Shown piece by piece: positions 5,894 through 8,977 of a stretch of DNA of 8,977 nucleotides. A model generated the notes under the pieces. That model was given only the letters and a program-made list of their open reading frames with translations, ran no database searches and was not told where the DNA came from. The stretch is from Pseudomonadota bacterium (GTDB lineage Bacteria; Pseudomonadota; Alphaproteobacteria; Rhizobiales; Rhizobiaceae). Position 1 is the first letter of the stretch, and the number at the start of each line of letters is the position of its first letter. The stretch lies in NCBI GenBank assembly GCA_023435335.1, contig JAEYRU010000237.1, positions 1 through 8,977 on the forward strand. The letters are read 5' to 3'. Both the position numbers and the translations under genes were made by a program.

Positions 5894-6349
5894 TCAAAGT
5901 TTTTCGCCGGGCAGGGCCGCCGCCTGCGTCACCCAGTCGGCGAACTGGACCTCGTCGAACTCGCCCTCGTAGATGTCGAGATAGCGCACTTCCGGGTGCC
6001 TGGACTTGCCGGGCGGAACCGGATCGAGCGACGTGCCGCGGAAGAAGGTCACCTTCACGTATTTCGTGAAGCAATGAAAGCTGAGGAACCAGAGGTCGTC
6101 CTCGACGCCATAGAAGGGTGAGTTCCATTTCACCGCCTTGCGGACGCTCGGGACGGCGTCCTCGATGATGGCGTCCAGGCGGCGGCCGAGTTTGCTCTTC
6201 CAGCCCGGCATGGCCGCGACATAGGCCTGCACCGGCTTGTTCCCGTAGCCCTTGGCGATTTGCGGATTGCCGCCCGAAAGGAGGCGCGGCCCGTTGGCGG
6301 CTCCCCCAGCGGCCTTGCTGGCCGGCTTGCGGGGCGCCTCGCCGCTCAT
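5894..6349 (-). CDS. DUF1801 domain protein, upstream paralogue
   Basis: This 151-residue protein is the first of two tandem DUF1801 proteins. An N-terminal Ala/Gly/Lys-rich segment of about 30 residues, likely disordered, precedes the fold. The DUF1801 core includes a helix ending in RKAVKWNSPFYG at about 70-81 and the strands LWFLSFHCFTKYVKVTFFRG around 86-105. A C-terminal VRYLDIYEGEFDEVQFADWV segment follows. The first four bases of the gene overlap the stop codon of the membrane-protein gene upstream (ATGA at 6346-6349), indicating translational coupling. GGAG lies 7 nt before the ATG. The family has no established reaction; in this operon a role in a stress or ligand response controlled by the ArsR protein is only inference. 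Confidence 0.87.
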   Translation of the reverse strand: MSGEAPRKPASKAAGGAANGPRLLSGGNPQIAKGYGNKPVQAYVAAMPGWKSKLGRRLDAIIEDAVPSVRKAVKWNSPFYGVEDDLWFLSFHCFTKYVKVTFFRGTSLDPVPPGKSRHPEVRYLDIYEGEFDEVQFADWVTQAAALPGEKL

Positions 6350-6567
6350 CGCGCCGCTCCTTGGGGCCGGCGCGAGCCTGCCAGGTAGGGCAGGGCGAAC
6401 AGGTAGAGGCCGGTGAAGAGTTGCAGGAAGAGCGGCGGCAGCGGCGAATAGACCACCCAGGCGGGCGGTTCGCCCCAGGCCATGACGGCGAAGTTGGCGA
6501 TGACGGCGACCGTGAAGACGATCGAAGTCCAGCGGTGGATTTGCCGGATCAATGCGTTCCAGTTCAT
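6346..6567 (-). CDS. Small two-helix membrane protein, unknown function
   Basis: This 73-residue protein has two predicted transmembrane helices, at about 14-31 (TSIVFTVAVIANFAVMAW) and 42-61. A short Pro-rich loop (EPPAWVVYSPLPP) joins them and the tail is basic. The N-terminal RQIHRWTSIVF resembles the first helix of PepSY-associated or cytochrome b561-like proteins, where the His can be functional, but the protein is too short to assign to them. AGGAG stands 6 nt before the ATG, a strong ribosome binding site. The stop overlaps the start of the next DUF1801 gene by four bases. It lies 49 nt after the SRPBCC gene. Location in the inner membrane is predicted; function is unknown. Confidence 0.8.
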   Translation of the reverse strand: MNWNALIRQIHRWTSIVFTVAVIANFAVMAWGEPPAWVVYSPLPPLFLQLFTGLYLFALPYLAGSRRPQGAAR

Positions 6568-6616
6568 CTGAAACTCCTATGTTCGTGGAGGAAGGCGGCG
6601 GTGTGCCTTGAGGACC

Positions 6617-7045
6617 TCAGTCCAGCCGTGGCAGGACCTGCTCCAGCGCGTCGAGCAATTGCGGCCAGCGGGCCTTGGCGCCGCGATAGTAGGGGTGCTG
6701 CTCGGACTGGAAGCCGGTCTGCTCCATGCGCAGCCGGGTTCCCGTGCTGGTGGGCGTGAGGGTCCAAGTGACGACACTCTCCAGATCCTTGGTATTCCAG
6801 GTGTAGGAGATGGTCCTGAGCGGCTCGACCGCCTCGACCCTGCATCGGACCGGGCCCCAGTCTGTCCCGAGGCTGAAGCGGTGGCTCACGACGGGCCGGA
6901 AGCCGTCGATCGGCTTGAAACTGTCCTTCATCAGCCACTCCTCGACGAGATGCGGTTGCGTCAGCGCGCGCCAGACCTTCTCGGGCGGAAACGGCAGTTC
7001 CCGCTCTACGACGATGGACGTGGTGCCGGACGAAGGCCCGGTCAC
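6617..7045 (-). CDS. SRPBCC / AHSA1-like domain protein
   Basis: This 142-residue protein has the SRPBCC (Bet v 1-like) helix-grip fold of the AHSA1 group, which forms a hydrophobic ligand cavity. Visible signatures are the N-terminal strand and helix VVERELPFPPEKVWRALTQP with HLVEEWL following. The strands GPVRCRVEAVEPLRTISYTW and VVTWTLTPTSTGTRLRMEQT and a C-terminal helix (RWPQLLDALEQVLPRL) follow. The start is GTG at 7045, whose first base pairs overlap the TGA of the ArsR gene (GTGA), with AGGA about 8 nt upstream. ArsR-SRPBCC gene pairs are common in bacteria. The ligand is not identifiable; a sensing or detoxification role is inference. Confidence 0.9.
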   Translation of the reverse strand: MTGPSSGTTSIVVERELPFPPEKVWRALTQPHLVEEWLMKDSFKPIDGFRPVVSHRFSLGTDWGPVRCRVEAVEPLRTISYTWNTKDLESVVTWTLTPTSTGTRLRMEQTGFQSEQHPYYRGAKARWPQLLDALEQVLPRLD

Positions 7046-7365
7046 TGGTCCATCCTTTCGAGCAGGTTCTCGAGATCGTTGAAACGATGCTCCCAGAACC
7101 CGGCCATCTCGTTCGTCCAGTCGAGCAGCGGCGCGAGAGCGCCGATCTCCGCCCGGTAATGCGTCTGGCGGCCTTCAGGCCGATCGCGGACGAGGCCGGC
7201 CAGTTTGAGGACGCCGAGGTGCTTGGAGACGGCCGGCTGCGAGACGCCGGCGCCGGAGGTGAGCGCCGCGACCGTCTGTTCGCCCTCCCGGCAGAGCCGC
7301 TCGAAGATGGCGCGCCGCGTGGGGTCGGCGAGCGTCCTGAAGAGGAGATCCTGTGCGGTCGGCAT
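7042..7365 (-). CDS. ArsR-family winged-helix transcriptional repressor
   Basis: This 107-residue DNA-binding protein is probably an autorepressor of the operon it heads. The sequence has the typical ArsR layout: LADPTRRAIFERLCREG at 12-28, then a helix-turn-helix at about 31-53 with SQPAVSKHLGVLKLAGLV, and a wing with RPEGRQTHYR near 62-71. Its single Cys (Cys25) and the absence of a CxC or His-rich metal site argue against metal sensing. It belongs to the SdpR-like subgroup that sits beside SRPBCC genes. The stop overlaps the GTG start of the SRPBCC gene. No strong ribosome binding site precedes the ATG at 7365, and the leader after the predicted promoter is only about 30 nt. The inducer is unknown. 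Confidence 0.92.
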   Translation of the reverse strand: MPTAQDLLFRTLADPTRRAIFERLCREGEQTVAALTSGAGVSQPAVSKHLGVLKLAGLVRDRPEGRQTHYRAEIGALAPLLDWTNEMAGFWEHRFNDLENLLERMDQ

Positions 7366-7399
7366 GAAGCGATCAATAACCCGGTGGCTATGGATCGAA

Positions 7400-7429
7400 T
7401 GTATAACTGTCTGGATATGAATTAGTCAA
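7400..7429 (-). promoter_or_regulatory. Sigma-70-like promoter of the ArsR operon
   Basis: On the minus strand TTGACT (7424-7429) is followed after 17 bp by TTATAC, or after 18 bp by TATACA (7400-7405). The -35 hexamer matches the housekeeping consensus at five of six positions and the -10 at about four. It lies about 35 bp upstream of the repressor ATG. An ArsR autorepression site is expected to overlap it, but I see no clean palindrome. Confidence 0.55.
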
Positions 7430-7473
7430 GACGCGGCCGGGTTGGCTCGCCGCTGAACCGCAGTGAATAAGAG

Positions 7474-7491
7474 TGCTGTTTGTTTTCAGCA
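7474..7491 (-). terminator. Weak candidate terminator downstream of the phosphoribosyltransferase gene
   Basis: On the minus strand TGCTG and CAGCA pair perfectly around an 8-nt A-rich loop and are followed by CTCTTATT. It lies about 30 nt after the phosphoribosyltransferase stop and just upstream of the ArsR promoter, which is where a terminator would be expected. The stem is only 5 bp and the T-tract is interrupted. Confidence 0.3.
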
Positions 7492-7522
7492 GGTTGAAGG
7501 CGGGTCTGAAGGCGACTGCCGC

Positions 7523-8020
7523 CTAGCCGCGGTGGTCCTCGGCGATGGGTTTCTGGTAGGTGAAGCCCATGTCCCATGGGAAATAGATCCAGGTATCCTG
7601 CGAAACCTCGGTGATGAAGGTATCGACCAGCGGACGGCCCTTTGGCTTGGCGTAGACGGTGGCGAAATGCGCCTTCGGCATCATCGCGCGCACGATTGCG
7701 GCGGTCTTGCCGGTGTCGGTCAGGTCGTCGACGATCAGCACGCCTGCTCCGTCGTTCTCCATGAGCGACGGGGCAATCTCCTTCAGCACCGTCAGGTCTC
7801 CCTGTTCGGTGTAGTCGTGATAGGAGGCGACGCAGACCGTCTCGATGACGCGGATGCCGAGCTCGCGCGAGATGATGGCCGCGGGGACCAGACCGCCGCG
7901 CGTGATGCAAACGATCGACTTCCAGCTGCCGTTGACCCCGGCCAGGCGCCAGGCAAGGGCGCGGGCGTCCCGGTGGAACTGATCCCAGGAGACGGGGAAG
8001 GCCTTATCGGGAAGGGACAT
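7523..8020 (-). CDS. gpt: Xanthine (xanthine-guanine) phosphoribosyltransferase
   Basis: This purine-salvage enzyme transfers phosphoribose from PRPP to xanthine or guanine, giving XMP or GMP. The 165-residue product is slightly longer than the 152-residue Escherichia coli Gpt. The PRPP-binding motif VLIVDDLTDTGKTA lies at 94-107, with the acidic pair Asp98-Asp99 and Asp102. ITRGGLVPA at 39-47 matches the PPi-loop region. KPKGRPLVDTF and QDTWIYFPWDMGF (141-153) match the purine-recognition end of Gpt, including the Trp-Ile pair. GGAG lies 7 nt before the ATG at 8020. The gene is 81 bp downstream of the TetR gene on the same strand; no strong promoter is evident in the gap, so read-through from the TetR promoter is possible. 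It acts in the cytosol or at the inner membrane face. Confidence 0.95.
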   Translation of the reverse strand: MSLPDKAFPVSWDQFHRDARALAWRLAGVNGSWKSIVCITRGGLVPAAIISRELGIRVIETVCVASYHDYTEQGDLTVLKEIAPSLMENDGAGVLIVDDLTDTGKTAAIVRAMMPKAHFATVYAKPKGRPLVDTFITEVSQDTWIYFPWDMGFTYQKPIAEDHRG

Positions 8021-8101
8021 GTGAGCACTCCGGTGGCGCGCGGGAATGCGTGGTGAAGTAGCCGCAGAACAGGGATTCTGGCAAGTGGGTTGGCGGCTGG
8101 C

Positions 8102-8701
8102 TCAACCGGCCGGCGCGGCGGCGGTGACGAACGCGGCAAAGCTCTCTTCCGGCAGACCGTTAAAGGCCAGCCGCCGGAACAGCTTGTCGGCGTCCTCGGA
8201 GGCGAGATCGCGGCGGTGCTCCAGCCACCAGCGGAACACCGTGTCGGCGGTGGCGACCACGTGCAGGATGGCAAGTTCGCGTGGCAACCCGCCTACTGGG
8301 CCGGGCGGCGTGGTCTCGCGCAGCACGCCGGCCAGCACCTCCTGAATGGCGCTGCGCAGGATCGTGGCGCCGCGACCGCCGGCGAGCGCCGCCTGCACGT
8401 CGGCGAATTCGGCCATGTGCTCGAACAGCGTGCGGCTCGGGCTCCAGGATGAATCCAGTGCAAAGGGGGTGGTCAGCGCCGGGTCCTGCGCGGCGAGCAG
8501 CAACTGCCGCAACCGGTCGAGACTGCGCCGCAGGAGGTCGTCCTTGGATGTGAAGTGGGCATAGAAGGTGGCGCGGCCGACATCCGCCTCGGCGAGGATG
8601 TCCTCTACGGTCACGAGGTCATAATCCTTGCGGCGGATGAGCCGCACGAGCGCGTCGAAGAGAGCAGTGCGCGTGCGCAGGACACGCCGGTCGATCGCCA
8701 T
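8102..8701 (-). CDS. TetR-family transcriptional regulator
   Basis: This 199-residue, probably dimeric repressor has a TetR-type N-terminal helix-turn-helix at about 30-57 (VTVEDILAEADVGRATFYAH, then FTSKDDLL). The preceding helix RTRTALFDALVRLIRRKDYD is typical. The C-terminal ligand-binding half is divergent, as usual for the family, so no ligand can be predicted. I chose the ATG at 8701 because GGAGG stands 5 nt before it. The frame is open to an ATG at 8788, but that start would put the palindromic operator candidate inside the coding region and lacks a ribosome binding site. It is divergent from the membrane-protein gene at 8845, the standard arrangement of a TetR regulator with its target. 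Confidence 0.92.
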   Translation of the reverse strand: MAIDRRVLRTRTALFDALVRLIRRKDYDLVTVEDILAEADVGRATFYAHFTSKDDLLRRSLDRLRQLLLAAQDPALTTPFALDSSWSPSRTLFEHMAEFADVQAALAGGRGATILRSAIQEVLAGVLRETTPPGPVGGLPRELAILHVVATADTVFRWWLEHRRDLASEDADKLFRRLAFNGLPEESFAAFVTAAAPAG

Positions 8702-8768
8702 GCGGGCCTCCATTTTTTCCGAACCGATCGGCGATGGACGTTCGCTTCGGGACTTTCTCTTCGCTCCC

Positions 8769-8796
8769 GTTCGGCAATTTCCGAACATGGTGTTCG
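8769..8796. promoter_or_regulatory. Probable TetR operator in the divergent intergenic region
   Basis: Two inverted repeats share a half-site. GTTCGG (8769-8774) and CCGAAC (8781-8786) are separated by 6 bp. CGAACA (8782-8787) and TGTTCG (8791-8796) are separated by 3 bp and form an exact 15-bp palindrome. Further copies, CCGAAC at 8719-8724 and GTTCG at 8740-8744, lie nearer the TetR gene. The location between the divergent starts fits control of both genes. Binding is inferred. Confidence 0.6.
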
Positions 8797-8844
8797 ATAA
8801 GTTGGTAGCTGATGGTCATCCACCCCGCAAGAGGAGAGACCGAT

Positions 8845-8977
8845 ATGACGAACCTTCCCATGTCCCTCGCAGCCCCCAACCTGCATCTGCGCGCCGGCGC
8901 AGGGGCGTTGCTGGTGCTGCTCATGACCTCGATCCACCACGTCTATGGCGCGGTGATCTACGACACGCCTTTCCGGC
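8845..8977 (+). CDS. Putative membrane protein, N-terminal part, divergent from TetR
   Basis: The frame opens at the ATG at 8845 behind a strong ribosome binding site (GAGGAGAG at 8831-8838) and stays open to the window edge, giving 44 residues. It starts MTNLPMSLAAPNLHLRAGAG and continues with a hydrophobic stretch (ALLVLLMTSIHHVYGAVIY), probably the first membrane helix. A pair of His residues lies within or at the end of that stretch. Too little is present to name a family. Its position opposite the TetR gene, with the half-site array between, suggests it is the target of that regulator. The call as a real gene rests on the ribosome binding site, the context and the hydrophobic start. Confidence 0.7.
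   Translation, partial: MTNLPMSLAAPNLHLRAGAGALLVLLMTSIHHVYGAVIYDTPFR

Noticed and set aside
6564..7376. 270-residue minus-strand frame spanning the ArsR and SRPBCC genes
   Set aside because: It is an out-of-frame reading of two well-recognised genes, rich in Arg/Ser/Pro, with no domain of its own.
7510..7524. Short inverted repeat AGGCG/CGCCT at the end of the phosphoribosyltransferase gene
   Set aside because: The stem is only 5 bp, overlaps the stop codon and is not followed by a T-tract, so it was not called a terminator.

Overview
The window is GC-rich, gene-dense chromosomal DNA from what is most likely an alphaproteobacterium of the Hyphomicrobiales, Mesorhizobium-like. That placement rests on recalled similarity, chiefly the large class II ribonucleotide reductase of alphaproteobacterial type, the rhizobial-type membrane-anchored nuclease and the high-GC codon use; no search was run. 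There are no rRNA or tRNA genes, insertion sequences, CRISPR arrays or phage genes visible.

Layout, left to right. Positions 1-1769 (minus strand) hold the N-terminal half of the adenosylcobalamin-dependent ribonucleotide reductase NrdJ, cut by the window edge. A 639-bp non-coding stretch follows (1770-2408). It carries two NrdR-box-like operators about 259 bp apart on the nrdJ side, and several inverted and direct repeats, including a probable bidirectional terminator, on the side of the next gene. A PiT-family phosphate transporter (2409-3971, minus) and a Nudix hydrolase (4096-4587, minus) come next in tandem. An AT-rich intergenic island separates the Nudix gene from a plus-strand, membrane-anchored staphylococcal-nuclease-like gene (4873-5424).

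Convergent with the nuclease is a tightly packed minus-strand operon running from 7365 down to 5434: an ArsR-type repressor, an SRPBCC/AHSA1-like protein, a 73-residue two-helix membrane protein and two DUF1801 proteins. Three of its four junctions overlap or are nearly contiguous, and a good sigma-70-like promoter precedes the repressor. Next come a xanthine(-guanine) phosphoribosyltransferase (7523-8020, minus) and a TetR-family regulator (8102-8701, minus). The TetR gene is divergent from a membrane-protein gene (8845 onward, plus) that leaves the window. The TetR intergenic region contains a cluster of GTTCGG/CCGAAC half-sites that look like its operator.

Functionally the window mixes nucleotide metabolism (NrdJ, purine salvage, Nudix), phosphate uptake and two small self-contained regulatory units (ArsR operon, TetR pair). 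I see no convincing evidence for a new defence, mobile or biosynthetic system. The items most worth a second look are the widely spaced NrdR boxes, the ArsR-SRPBCC-small membrane protein-DUF1801 pair operon, and the half-site array at the TetR divergent promoter.
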